The translations under genes were made by a program, and so were the position numbers. The notes beneath the pieces are model-generated. The model was not told the DNA's origin and did no database searches. It saw only the letters and a program-made list of their open reading frames with translations. Of a DNA stretch of 64,000 bases, positions 15,842 to 24,353 are shown one piece after another; within the stretch, counting starts at the first letter, position 1; each line of letters begins with the position of its first letter. This stretch comes from Emticicia sp031378345 (lineage in GTDB: Bacteria; Bacteroidota; Bacteroidia; Cytophagales; Spirosomataceae). The DNA lies in the NCBI GenBank assembly GCA_031378345.1, contig JANNDY010000098.1, positions 1 through 64,000 of the forward strand, written 5' to 3'.

Positions 15842-17848
15842 CTACAATTTATTTTTAAGTTCTTCTGGCTTTGTTAATTGGACTAACATTGCATGTATTT
15901 CTTTTGGAATTTCGACCATTGAATCAATCAACTCACTATTTGAAAACGAAACCTTATAATCCTCTTGTACCCATCGCCTGATTGACTTTAACAACTCTCT
16001 ACCGTCAGACATCTCTATTTTATCAACATTCCATTTATTTTCAAATTCTGCAATCGTTGAAGTTGTTTTTTGTCCCAAATCATAAGTTCTTAATGTTATT
16101 AGTTTTGACATTTCGGCTGAAAATTCTCGGACAGATTCATTTAGTGGTTTTGATTTTATACTATCTAAAATATTGCGGATATCCACGGTTGTTACTAAGG
16201 AATCATTAATAAATAATTCGTTAATATAGTTTTCTTGGATTTTCTCTTTTTGTAAATCAACTAATATGATAATTTTATCACTTATGCTCTCTGCTTGCCA
16301 TTTTTCCAGTAAAATAGGCTCTTTTATCTTTTTTGCCACTATATTTCTAATTGCAACCTCATCTATTAAATAATTCTCAATTTGCCTCTTACTTAAGTAA
16401 TGTAGTCTTTTTGTATTACTTGCAAAGAACTTCTGCTTGATTTCTTCAATTGAGGTATTGGTTGTTTCATCTTTATCTAAAATCATTAAAAGTGGCGAAT
16501 CTATAAATTCTTGATTTAATTTATTAATCAGATTAGGCAGTTTATGGCGATTCCCTTTGCCATCCATCGAAATAAATGCAGTCGAAAAGGTATTTATTTT
16601 ACCTTGAAGACCTGCTTTTTCGGCAAAGGACAATATAAAATCCTTGTCACTCGGACCTTCTGTAAATACAAAAACTGACGGTTTTATTGTGTAAGTTAGA
16701 GCATCAACATCATAGCCTAATTCGTTTATTGTTTCTAAAAGTTTATTCTTATCATCTACTTTTGAAACTATGATTCCTTTCTGACTAATTTCATTTTTTA
16801 ATGAAAAAACCTTATCTAAGCCTACTTCATTGATTAAAACAACACTATGAGTCGTAATAATAAATTGTGTATCAATGGAAAGTAGTTTAATATACTTGAT
16901 AAATTCTTTTATCAGACTTGGGTGCATGTGTACTTCTGGCTCATCCATCAGTACAATGCTTGGTTTAAGAAGCAGAATTGTAGAAAGCATTAAAACCAAG
17001 GTTTGCATTCCTTGACCAACATTGTTTATATCGTATTTAACATTTTCGGTTGCTCCATTTTTCCTTAAATTTTCATGTAAAATCAACTCGAATTGGCCTA
17101 AATCTTCATTGTTAATTACATCTACATCATTAAGTTCTGTAAAAATTTCAAGTAAGCGTTTTTTAAATTCTTGAAATTCCTCGGGTTCTTTCTTTTTTAG
17201 AGCATATAACAAACCTCTTATATTTATATTACCCCCTCCATTTCTTCGCTGTTCATCTATCGCATTTAATGGAATAAATTGTTCTCTATCTAAAATTTCC
17301 CCTTTGGAATCAAGGTAAAGTGGTGATTTAAAGACATTATAAAAATCAGAGTTTTGAATTTGATTTTGTGTATGTAATAGAAGTACGTTTAAAAGTTCAT
17401 CCTCTTTATTCAATTCATCAATTAATATTTTATTTATTTCAGCATTTACAATAAGATTTGATTGCTTCTTTTTTATGTAAAAGCCAGTATGCTTAATAGT
17501 TATAGGTTTAGAAAGAAGTCTTTGAGCTAAATCACTTAAATTGAAAGTATTGATAGGTATTTGACGAGTAACATTCAAACCTAAATTCAAATAAGAAATC
17601 CATTGCTCTTTAGTAAGTAATACCTGCCCTTCAATCACTAAATTCCCATCTTCTACCAAATAGTTTAAATCCTTGGCTGGTGTTATCTGTTCCGTTTTAA
17701 AAAGTCGTTGAATAGCATTCAAAATACTTGTTTTACCCGCATTGTTTGCTCCTACTAAAACATTTATATCTTGATTAAATGTTATTGTTGGGTCTGGTAA
17801 GTTGCTTATTTTTCTAAAGTTAGAAAGTTTTAAATTCAATAATTTCAT
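15842..17848 (-). CDS. OLD-family ATPase with TOPRIM nuclease domain (putative defence protein)
   Basis: Protein of 668 residues. An ABC-type ATPase occupies the N-terminal part: Walker A GANNAGKTS (33-41), a signature-like NVGQGMQ (276-282), Walker B IVLMDEP (298-304) and the H-loop ITTHS (331-335). A TOPRIM half follows, with the conserved Glu in TEGPSDKDF (E397) and the acidic DKD (458-460), then RQIENYL (488-494). This order is that of OLD/GajA nucleases, which cut DNA, often in phage defence. No UvrD-like GajB gene is adjacent, so it resembles a stand-alone class 1 OLD. It lies between a lactonase remnant and an intact lactonase, suggesting insertion. Confidence 0.85.
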   Translation of the reverse strand: MKLLNLKLSNFRKISNLPDPTITFNQDINVLVGANNAGKTSILNAIQRLFKTEQITPAKDLNYLVEDGNLVIEGQVLLTKEQWISYLNLGLNVTRQIPINTFNLSDLAQRLLSKPITIKHTGFYIKKKQSNLIVNAEINKILIDELNKEDELLNVLLLHTQNQIQNSDFYNVFKSPLYLDSKGEILDREQFIPLNAIDEQRRNGGGNINIRGLLYALKKKEPEEFQEFKKRLLEIFTELNDVDVINNEDLGQFELILHENLRKNGATENVKYDINNVGQGMQTLVLMLSTILLLKPSIVLMDEPEVHMHPSLIKEFIKYIKLLSIDTQFIITTHSVVLINEVGLDKVFSLKNEISQKGIIVSKVDDKNKLLETINELGYDVDALTYTIKPSVFVFTEGPSDKDFILSFAEKAGLQGKINTFSTAFISMDGKGNRHKLPNLINKLNQEFIDSPLLMILDKDETTNTSIEEIKQKFFASNTKRLHYLSKRQIENYLIDEVAIRNIVAKKIKEPILLEKWQAESISDKIIILVDLQKEKIQENYINELFINDSLVTTVDIRNILDSIKSKPLNESVREFSAEMSKLITLRTYDLGQKTTSTIAEFENKWNVDKIEMSDGRELLKSIRRWVQEDYKVSFSNSELIDSMVEIPKEIHAMLVQLTKPEELKNKL

Positions 17849-17988
17849 TTTAGTTGCATTAAGCTGTTTTGAGTGATTATCAAATTATTTTCACCTCATC
17901 CTTATCTTCCGAAAACACGTAGTGGACTGGGAGTTAGATTAATAATTATTAACTATAAATATACAAGTTAAAATCTTGTCCTACAAAA

Positions 17989-19134
17989 TTACTCCACCCC
18001 CACCATTTTCAAGCAAACAGGCACAGGAACTTCTATTTGCTTGCCAGTTGGCGTTAATTTGCCTGTTTTAGCATCTCTTTTGAAAATCGTAATATTATCG
18101 GTTTTTTGGTTAGCTACCAAAACAAACTTTCCGTTGGATGTTATCATAAAGTTTCTTGGTATTTCTCCTAAAACTGGCACATTTTCGATGTAAGTCAATT
18201 TCCCTGTTTTTTGGTCAATGCTATAAGTTACTATGGCATCATAAAAGCGATTTGTGCCATATAGAAATTTACCATTGGGTGAAATATGAATATCGGCACA
18301 GGCATTATTTTCCTTAGAATCCTTTGGTAAAGTAGAAATTGTCTGAAATGCCGATAAACTACCTTTTGTATAATTAAATGCCGTAATGGTGCTGCTTAAT
18401 TCTTGAATAACATAAGCAAATTTTCCGTTGGGGTGAATCGTAAAATGTCTTGGACCTGAGCCATCGGCAACCTTTGTAAATGCTGGTTTTCCTTCTAATA
18501 GCTTGCCATTTTTTGTGTCTAAACTATATGTTACGACCTTATCAATGCCCAAATCTGGCACAAAAACATCAACATTATTTGGGGCAATATTGACCGAATG
18601 AACATGGGATTTTTCTTGGCGAGCTGCGTTAGTTCCTTTGCCTTCATGCTGAATTGTTTGTGTCGCGTGTCCAAGAGAGCCATCAGCTTCAACTGGTAAA
18701 ATAGACAAACTTCCGCCAGTATAATTTCCAACCAAAACCCATTTTCCTGTTTTATCAATACTTACATGGCAAGGATTTGCTCCGCCTGACGATTGGGTAT
18801 TTAGTTTTGTCAGAATTCCAGATTTTTTATCAAAACCAAAAGCCGAAACCGAACCATCACCATCGGTTTCTCCAACCGAATAAATAAATTTTTCGTTTGG
18901 TGAAACTGTCAAAAAAGAAGGATTTTTTATGCCTTTTGCTACACTTACGGCACTAAAACTACCAGTATTTGTATTGAACTTATAAACATAAATGCCTTCA
19001 CTTGGATTTGCTGTATTGGCTCGAGTATAAGTGCCAATGATTAAATATTGGTCTTCTTTTGCTTGTGATTTGCCGATATTTGGTAAAAAAAACAAGGCTA
19101 AAATTAAGGCAATGATTGCGTTTTTTGGTTTCAT
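17989..19134 (-). CDS. secreted lactonase-family seven-bladed beta-propeller
   Basis: Protein of 381 residues with a signal peptide (1-23). Repeated blades such as NPSFLTVSPNEKFIYSVGE, CHVSIDKTGKWVLVGNYTGG, GPRHFTIHPNGKFAYVIQE and IPRNFMITSNGKFVLVANQ match the 6-phosphogluconolactonase/carboxymuconate lactonase-like propeller family (Pfam Lactonase). Exported members in Bacteroidota probably act on sugar lactones in the periplasm rather than in the pentose phosphate pathway. A TATCTTTG -7 element on the minus strand lies at 19161-19168, 27 nt upstream. A remnant of a second copy lies at 15761-15826. Confidence 0.85.
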   Translation of the reverse strand: MKPKNAIIALILALFFLPNIGKSQAKEDQYLIIGTYTRANTANPSEGIYVYKFNTNTGSFSAVSVAKGIKNPSFLTVSPNEKFIYSVGETDGDGSVSAFGFDKKSGILTKLNTQSSGGANPCHVSIDKTGKWVLVGNYTGGSLSILPVEADGSLGHATQTIQHEGKGTNAARQEKSHVHSVNIAPNNVDVFVPDLGIDKVVTYSLDTKNGKLLEGKPAFTKVADGSGPRHFTIHPNGKFAYVIQELSSTITAFNYTKGSLSAFQTISTLPKDSKENNACADIHISPNGKFLYGTNRFYDAIVTYSIDQKTGKLTYIENVPVLGEIPRNFMITSNGKFVLVANQKTDNITIFKRDAKTGKLTPTGKQIEVPVPVCLKMVGVE

Positions 19135-19243
19135 AAAAAGGAAGATTTGGGTTTTATTTTCAAAGATAATTGTTTTTATTTACTTATTGGTTAGACCTTA
19201 AAGAACGAGGTATAAGACAAGTTTAAAATATTAAAAAACATAT

Positions 19244-19356
19244 TTCACCACAGAAGAAAAAAAGAGTAAATACCTCAGAGATAACAGAGCTTATCTCAAT
19301 ATTTTCTTATCTTTCTCCTATTCTCTGTGGTATTTTCTTTGTTCTATCTGTGGTAA
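19244..19356. repeat. imperfect inverted repeat with CACCACAGA / TCTGTGGT words
   Basis: Left arm (about 19246-19291: CACCACAGAAG, TACCTCAGAGA) and right arm (about 19321-19356: CTCTGTGGTATT, ATCTGTGGTAAA) are imperfect reverse complements. Each arm repeats an ACCACAGAG-like word. It fills most of the 240-nt gap between the lactonase promoter and the end of the LuxE-like gene. No gene is seen in this gap. Confidence 0.55.
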
Positions 19357-19374
19357 AACAAACTCTACTACACC

Positions 19375-20442
19375 TTAAAGAACCATCAAATTACAACCTC
19401 GAATATCCGAATTATCAAATCTACCAATGATGCTAAACGACTGATTATCAGTATTATACGCTCCTAAATCTTGTGTTTCGATAAAGCTACAAGAATCAAT
19501 GTTTGCCAAATCAATGATGTTTATGCCACCACGAACCACGCTTTTTTTTACCGGAGAAGGTAAGTTTGCCGTTGGAATAATTTTGAAAGGGTCGTTGATT
19601 TCTCGCAACAAAATTTTCATTGTTTTGGGTAATTCAAAAATACCATCACCTTTAGAATATCCTTGTGAAAGCAATTCGGTCATACCATATTCGGAATGTA
19701 TTTTTTTTACGCCAAAAGCACCAGTCAAAATCTCATGTACTTCTTCACGCAAAAGTTCTTTTCTACGTCCTTTCATGCCTCCAGTTTCCATAACAATAAG
19801 GCGATTTTTGAGGTTGTGCATACATGCCAAATCTTCACCAAATTCTGCCAAATCAAGCAAAGCGAAAGTTACACCAATCAATAAAATTTTTCGCTTAGAC
19901 GGAACGCCATCATCAGATAATTGCCGAAGTTTTTTGAGCAATTCTTTTGTATTATTCAAGAAAAAACCAGATTTTTGGGAGTAAGTATGGTAAATAAAAC
20001 TCTGCACCATATACACCAACGAGGAGTTATTTCGTTCAAGATAAGAAGGTAATAAAGCCAAAATATGGTAGTCGGTCAGAGAACCATAAAATTGCTCAAA
20101 AATCTTTTGGCTAAGGTATTCATAAAAAGGCAAATCGCTCACCAAATGCTTACTTGTAGTGTCGCCAGTAGTGCCGCTACTTTCAAAAACCATTTGTGTG
20201 GGAGCATTATCCGAAACGATTTTATGGTGTTTGAAAAACTGAATAGGCAAGAACGGAATTTTATCTAAACGATTGATTTTCAAGGGATTAACTCTTAGCA
20301 AATCAATGTATTTTTTATAAACAGGATTGTGCATTGCTTGAAAACGAAATACTTCTAATGCCAATTCTTCAAAATGATTTGGTCTTAAAGAATTGTCGTT
20401 AAGTTGCAAAACCGCAGATTTTAATTCATCACGAATACCCAT
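19375..20442 (-). CDS. LuxE/PaaK-family acyltransferase (acyl-protein synthetase-like)
   Basis: Protein of 355 residues from the chosen ATG (MGIRDELKSAV). The open frame continues to 20580 but that part is Phe/Ile-rich and overlaps the divergent lipoprotein gene. It shows LDKIPFLPIQFFKHHKI, the ATP/acyl-adenylate-binding stretch FESSGTTGDTTSKH, and VKKIHSEYGMTELLSQGYS, all typical of LuxE, which activates fatty acids as acyl-adenylates and transfers the acyl group to a cysteine. No LuxC or polyene genes are adjacent, so the acyl acceptor is unknown. Confidence 0.82.
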   Translation of the reverse strand: MGIRDELKSAVLQLNDNSLRPNHFEELALEVFRFQAMHNPVYKKYIDLLRVNPLKINRLDKIPFLPIQFFKHHKIVSDNAPTQMVFESSGTTGDTTSKHLVSDLPFYEYLSQKIFEQFYGSLTDYHILALLPSYLERNNSSLVYMVQSFIYHTYSQKSGFFLNNTKELLKKLRQLSDDGVPSKRKILLIGVTFALLDLAEFGEDLACMHNLKNRLIVMETGGMKGRRKELLREEVHEILTGAFGVKKIHSEYGMTELLSQGYSKGDGIFELPKTMKILLREINDPFKIIPTANLPSPVKKSVVRGGINIIDLANIDSCSFIETQDLGAYNTDNQSFSIIGRFDNSDIRGCNLMVL

Positions 20443-20561
20443 TGAAAAGTTTAAAGTTTTTACTAATTTAGCAGAAATATTTATTATAATTGAAAAAAAA
20501 AGAGCGTTATTCTGAAAATCCAGAAAATTCTTTAATTCTGATATAAAACTACATATTAACG

Positions 20562-21071
20562 ATGAAAAAGGTTTCAGCATTTATTATTTTAGGTATAACA
20601 TTTTCATTATCGGGCTGTTACAAAGAAACAGTTTTCGATGTAAAACCTGCCATTGGCTTTAATGATTTGCGTAAAGAAATCAGAATTGACCAATTTACGG
20701 GTTCAAAAAAAGATTCGCTAATTTTGACAATTAATTATCAAGATGGTGATGGCGATTTGGGACTTAATGAAAAAGAAAAGGCTGCTGCTGAGGTCAAAAA
20801 CGATTATAATTATATAGTCAAATTATTCCGTAAAAAGAAAGGCGTTTTTCAAGAATTTGTGCCAGCAGTACCTTATTCTGGTTTTTTTATACGCTTGAGA
20901 AGTGATGGAAAAGTAGGTCCAATTGAAGGAAAAATAGACTATTCCATAGATTTTCCACATCCTTTTACGCCAGTCAAAGATTCATTAAAGTTTCAAGTAA
21001 CAATCAAAGACCGTGCAGGAAATATCAGCAATACTGTTGAGTCAAAAGTGATTGTTTTGCATGAGTTTTGA
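20562..21071 (+). CDS. small lipoprotein of unknown function
   Basis: Protein of 169 residues. The N-terminus is a lipoprotein signal with lipobox LSGC (Cys19), so it is anchored to a membrane from the periplasmic side. The body contains NYQDGDGDLGLNE, a short acidic loop seen in several Bacteroidota lipoproteins, and beta-rich segments ending SIDFPHPFTPVKDSLKFQVT and IKDRAGNISNTV, consistent with an immunoglobulin-like fold. It is divergent from the LuxE-like gene and convergent with the epimerase. I assign no function. Confidence 0.8.
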   Translation: MKKVSAFIILGITFSLSGCYKETVFDVKPAIGFNDLRKEIRIDQFTGSKKDSLILTINYQDGDGDLGLNEKEKAAAEVKNDYNYIVKLFRKKKGVFQEFVPAVPYSGFFIRLRSDGKVGPIEGKIDYSIDFPHPFTPVKDSLKFQVTIKDRAGNISNTVESKVIVLHEF

Positions 21072-21081
21072 GGTTTAGCAA

Positions 21082-22095
21082 TTATAAATTCAAAACTGCC
21101 CCTGTGCCATTCCTTTTGGGGAAAATAGGTTTTCCTTTGTCCAAATAAACGCCTTCGGCTGGGTCGTTGGAAATCAAAATAGAGCCATCCATATCTACAT
21201 AGTCAAGCATAGGGGCGAGTTGCCCAATGGCAGAAATACCAATACTTGTTTCGGTCATGCAGCCACACATTACAGTAAGCCCCAAACTTCGAGCTTCGGC
21301 AATCATTCGTAAGGCAGGCGTAATACCGCCACATTTGGCAAGCTTTATGTTTATACCATCAAATTTTCCAAAGCACTTTTTCACATCTTCTTCCACAATA
21401 CAACTTTCGTCGGCAATCAAAGGCAAAACCGAATGTTTCATCACTTCAATCATTGGTTCGTAGTCGTCTTTTTTCATGGGTTGCTCAATAAATTCAACCC
21501 CCAATTCGGCAAATTCTTTTGAGTTTTCGATGGTTTCTTCTACGCCCCATGCACAATTGGCATCTACTCTAAAAAGTGCGTCGGTATGTTTGCGAAGTTC
21601 TCGCACAATGTCCACGTCGTGGTCAGTACCGAGTTTTATTTTATAGATTGGAAAATCAAATTCTTGCATTTTCGACACCATTTTTTCAATGGTATCAATG
21701 CCAATCGTATAATTTGAGTAGGGAGTTTTGCTAATATTTAAGCCCCAAATTTCGTATAAAGGTTTTCCTTGTTTTTTGCCCCATAAGTCCCAAGCCGCTA
21801 TGTCTAATGCACAATGAGCAAAAGGGTCATTTTTCAGAAAAGGATACATCATTGCCCAAAAATCTTCGGGTTTTTGTAGCTCATAATTTTCGATAAGTGC
21901 TTGATATTCAGCGAGTTTATCTCTCATTCCTTCGGCAGTTACACCATAATAAGGAATCGGCGTAGCTTCACCGAAACCGCTTAGGTCGTCCTCTTGCAAC
22001 TCTACAATGAAGGCATCAATTTCATCACGAGAACCATGAGCAATAGTAAAAGTGTGCCGCATTTGCAGCGTAAGTATATGGAATTTTAGTTTCAT
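21082..22095 (-). CDS. dipeptide epimerase (L-Ala-D/L-Glu epimerase type, enolase superfamily)
   Basis: Enolase-superfamily enzyme of 337 residues. The catalytic Lys pair is visible: KIK at 152-154 and K251 in NIKLAKCGG. The metal ligands are D178 (VDAN), E204 (FIEQP) and D229 (IADES). This arrangement is that of dipeptide epimerases, which interconvert L-Ala-D-Glu and L-Ala-L-Glu when murein peptides are recycled. A role in cell-wall recycling is likely; substrate specificity within the subgroup is inferred. It is convergent with the lipoprotein gene. Confidence 0.88.
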   Translation of the reverse strand: MKLKFHILTLQMRHTFTIAHGSRDEIDAFIVELQEDDLSGFGEATPIPYYGVTAEGMRDKLAEYQALIENYELQKPEDFWAMMYPFLKNDPFAHCALDIAAWDLWGKKQGKPLYEIWGLNISKTPYSNYTIGIDTIEKMVSKMQEFDFPIYKIKLGTDHDVDIVRELRKHTDALFRVDANCAWGVEETIENSKEFAELGVEFIEQPMKKDDYEPMIEVMKHSVLPLIADESCIVEEDVKKCFGKFDGINIKLAKCGGITPALRMIAEARSLGLTVMCGCMTETSIGISAIGQLAPMLDYVDMDGSILISNDPAEGVYLDKGKPIFPKRNGTGAVLNL

Positions 22096-22214
22096 TTTGA
22101 TGATTTAATGCAACAATGTTTTGCTTGTTTTGAACGAAAATACAAAGTAAGTAAATTTTCGCCTATTCGGCGTGTCGAAACAAGATAAGTGAGTGAAAAA
22201 TTCTCCATTTTTGA

Positions 22215-22243
22215 TTTGAAATTATAGCTCTCTATTATATTTG
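22215..22243 (+). promoter_or_regulatory. Bacteroidota-type promoter TTTG-N17-TATATTTG
   Basis: TTTG at 22215-22218 and TATATTTG at 22236-22243 are separated by 17 nt, matching the TTTG/TAnnTTTG consensus of the primary sigma factor in this phylum. It lies about 75 nt upstream of the sugar isomerase-like gene start. Confidence 0.55.
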
Positions 22244-22317
22244 CTTCTTGAATTTGGTTTTTTAAACTTAGATTTAGCTAACTTGCTTTATCTTTTTATT
22301 CAACCATATACAAAACT

Positions 22318-23160
22318 ATGATAATCAACAGAAGAACATTCCTGCAACAATCGGCATCGTTGGCAGCATTGGCATTAATAAATACTGATGTAGAGGCAAG
22401 GGGAACACTCAAAAAATTTGGCTGTCAGCTTTATAGCATTCGTGATGTGCTACCAAAAGACCCAAAAGGCTACATGAAGCAGTTGGCAGACATGGGTTAC
22501 AAATATTTTGAAGGCTATTCAAAAGACCCATTTTGGAAGATGACTCCGAAAGAAGCCAAAGCATATTTTGGTGATATTGGTGTAAAAATGGTGAGTACGC
22601 ACCTCGGTTTGGCAGATACCAACGAAGAAATGATAGCCAAATGTGCAGAAGCTGGCTTGAGCTATGTGATTTGCCCAGCCATTGGAATGCAACCTTCGGC
22701 AGATGCTTGGAAACAAAAAGCAGAAGCGTTTACTAAAAATGGGGAAATTTGCAAGAAATATGGTTTACGCTATGGCTATCACAACCATTCTTATTCTTTT
22801 CAAAATGCTAATGGCGTAAAAGGGCAGAAGATTTTACTCGAAAACACCGACCCATCGTTGGTTTGTTTTGAATTGGATATGTGTTGGAGCGAAGCAGCGG
22901 GCGAAGATAGCATTGCTCATTTGAAACAATATGGTAGTCGTTATGAGCTTTGTCATATTAAGCAGCTCGAAACAAAAGACCCAAAGCCTAAACAGACAGA
23001 CCTTGACTTTGCCGCTGGAAAAATTGATTATAAAAGCCTTCTCAGAGCAGCAAAAGATAGTGGAATTAAATATTTTTTGGTCGAACAAGAGCAATATCCT
23101 ATCGGACCAATCGAAAGTATGAAAAGTGATGCGGTTTACCTAAAAGGACTGAAATTTTAA
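22318..23160 (+). CDS. Tat-exported sugar phosphate isomerase/epimerase-like protein
   Basis: Protein of 280 residues. A twin-arginine signal (NRRTFLQQ, Arg5-Arg6, followed by a hydrophobic stretch and DVEARG) indicates folded export to the periplasm. The mature part is an AP endonuclease 2/xylose isomerase-like TIM barrel: KKFGCQLYSIRD, MVSTHLGL, LRYGYHNHSYSF, CFELDMCWSE, YELCHIKQ and FLVEQEQY contribute the usual His, Glu and Asp metal ligands. Such proteins in Bacteroidota act on sugars or inositols; the substrate is not readable here. A promoter lies at 22215-22243. Confidence 0.88.
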   Translation: MIINRRTFLQQSASLAALALINTDVEARGTLKKFGCQLYSIRDVLPKDPKGYMKQLADMGYKYFEGYSKDPFWKMTPKEAKAYFGDIGVKMVSTHLGLADTNEEMIAKCAEAGLSYVICPAIGMQPSADAWKQKAEAFTKNGEICKKYGLRYGYHNHSYSFQNANGVKGQKILLENTDPSLVCFELDMCWSEAAGEDSIAHLKQYGSRYELCHIKQLETKDPKPKQTDLDFAAGKIDYKSLLRAAKDSGIKYFLVEQEQYPIGPIESMKSDAVYLKGLKF

Positions 23161-23162
23161 TA

Positions 23163-23738
23163 CTAATCACTTTTAAATGTAAGGCGATGAAAGGGCGTAA
23201 AACCATGCTCTTTTATCGCTTTTTTGTGAAAAGGCGTAGGATAACCAGCATTTTGATGCCATTTATAGTGTGGAAATTTTAGGGCAAGCACTTCCATCAA
23301 ATCATCTCGATAGGTTTTGGCAAGAATAGATGCTGCCGCGATAGACAAAAATTTAGTGTCGCCTTTCACAATGCAAGTATGTGGAATAAGTGGAAAAGGC
23401 GTAAAACGATTGCCGTCAATGAGCAAATGTTCTGGTCGAATGTTTAGTTTTTCAACGGCTCGGTGCATTGCCAAAAAACTGGCTTTCAGAATATTTATTT
23501 TATCAATTTCTGCGTGCGATGCCTCTGCAACGGCATAAGCCAAAGCATCTCGTTCAATTTCGATTCTTAAAATATTTCGCTGAATTTTGCTCAATTGCTT
23601 CGAATCATTCAGCAAATGATGTGTATAATCTTTAGGCAAAATCACTGCGGCAGCTACAACGGGCCCTGCCAAACAGCCTCTTCCCGCCTCGTCAAGACCA
23701 GCTTCTATTGCATCAAAATTATAATATGAGCATAGCAT
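23163..23738 (-). CDS. rnhB: ribonuclease HII
   Basis: Endonuclease of 191 residues that cuts the RNA strand of RNA-DNA hybrids and removes single misincorporated ribonucleotides. The hallmark AGLDEAGRGCLAGPV (residues 13-27) carries the first acidic pair, and LLIDGNRF, KGDTKFLSIAAASILAKTYRD and WHQNAGYPT complete the active site and nucleic-acid contacts. It is convergent with the Tat-exported protein with a 2-nt gap and lies downstream of rpmE2, beyond that gene's terminator. Confidence 0.97.
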   Translation of the reverse strand: MLCSYYNFDAIEAGLDEAGRGCLAGPVVAAAVILPKDYTHHLLNDSKQLSKIQRNILRIEIERDALAYAVAEASHAEIDKINILKASFLAMHRAVEKLNIRPEHLLIDGNRFTPFPLIPHTCIVKGDTKFLSIAAASILAKTYRDDLMEVLALKFPHYKWHQNAGYPTPFHKKAIKEHGFTPFHRLTFKSD

Positions 23739-23756
23739 AAACTCAATGAGTGATTT

Positions 23757-23774
23757 TTGAATGAATGAATGATT
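23757..23774. repeat. short GAATGAATGA run
   Basis: Downstream of the L31 terminator and directly upstream of rnhB, the sequence GAATGAATGAATGA iterates a 4-nt word. Similar GAATGA words recur at 43303-43336. It is a minor case of the word-repeat elements seen elsewhere in this window. Confidence 0.35.
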
Positions 23775-23853
23775 TCGCAGTGGCGTTCGGTGTCGTTGCG
23801 ATAAAATATTTTGAATGTTTGAGTAAAACTCAACAAAATTTACTTTGAAAACA

Positions 23854-23891
23854 AAAAAAGCCTTTCAGAAATGAATCTAAAAGGCTTTTTT
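23854..23891 (-). terminator. intrinsic terminator of rpmE2
   Basis: Perfect 12-bp arms AAAAAAGCCTTT (23854-23865) and AAAGGCTTTTTT (23880-23891) with a 14-nt loop, directly after the L31 stop. Confidence 0.88.
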
Positions 23892-23912
23892 GATGATACT
23901 TTTGAAAGAAAA

Positions 23913-24158
23913 TTATTTCTTTGCATAACGCTTGTTGAATTTATCAACACGTCCTGCAGTATCAAGTAATACGTTTTTGCCAGTGTAAAAAGGATGCGAA
24001 TCTGAGCTAACCTCCACTTTGTAAACTGGGTATTCGTTGCCATCTTCCCAAACAATATTTTCTTTGGTATTGGCACATGATTTTGTCAAAAATTTAAAAC
24101 CTGTTGACAAATCCCAGAAAACAACTGGTCTATAATTTGGATGAATATCTTTTCTCAT
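23913..24158 (-). CDS. rpmE2: ribosomal protein L31, type B
   Basis: Large-subunit ribosomal protein of 81 residues, beginning MRKDIHPNYRPVVFWD and containing SDSHPFYTGK, both characteristic of L31. It lacks the zinc-binding CxxC pair of type A proteins and is longer, so it is the type B (zinc-independent) form. A strong promoter lies 45 nt upstream and a perfect terminator downstream, so this is a single-gene unit. Confidence 0.97.
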   Translation of the reverse strand: MRKDIHPNYRPVVFWDLSTGFKFLTKSCANTKENIVWEDGNEYPVYKVEVSSDSHPFYTGKNVLLDTAGRVDKFNKRYAKK

Positions 24159-24202
24159 TGCTTTATTTATTGAATTTCTTAATCTTTTTCTAAAACGGAC
24201 TG

Positions 24203-24233
24203 CAAAATTAGGTATTTCAATCGAAAAAACAAA
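24203..24233 (-). promoter_or_regulatory. Bacteroidota-type promoter of rpmE2 (TTTG-N19-TAATTTTG)
   Basis: On the minus strand TTTG (24233-24230) is followed after 19 nt by TAATTTTG (24210-24203), an exact match to the TTTG/TAnnTTTG consensus. The L31 start codon is 45 nt downstream. Confidence 0.7.
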
Positions 24234-24353
24234 ATCTGATTATTAAATTAATTATAAAAAACACTTTTTCCTTAAAAAAATAGTATTTTTATTCTCTCAT
24301 ACAACTATTGAGTTCCTTTTTGCATTTACTTATTATAAACGACGTTACAAATC

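Noticed and set aside
20443..20580. N-terminal extension of the LuxE-like ORF to 20580
   Set aside because: It overlaps the divergent lipoprotein start and has Phe/Ile-rich composition unlike the family; the internal ATG at 20442 fits LuxE starts.
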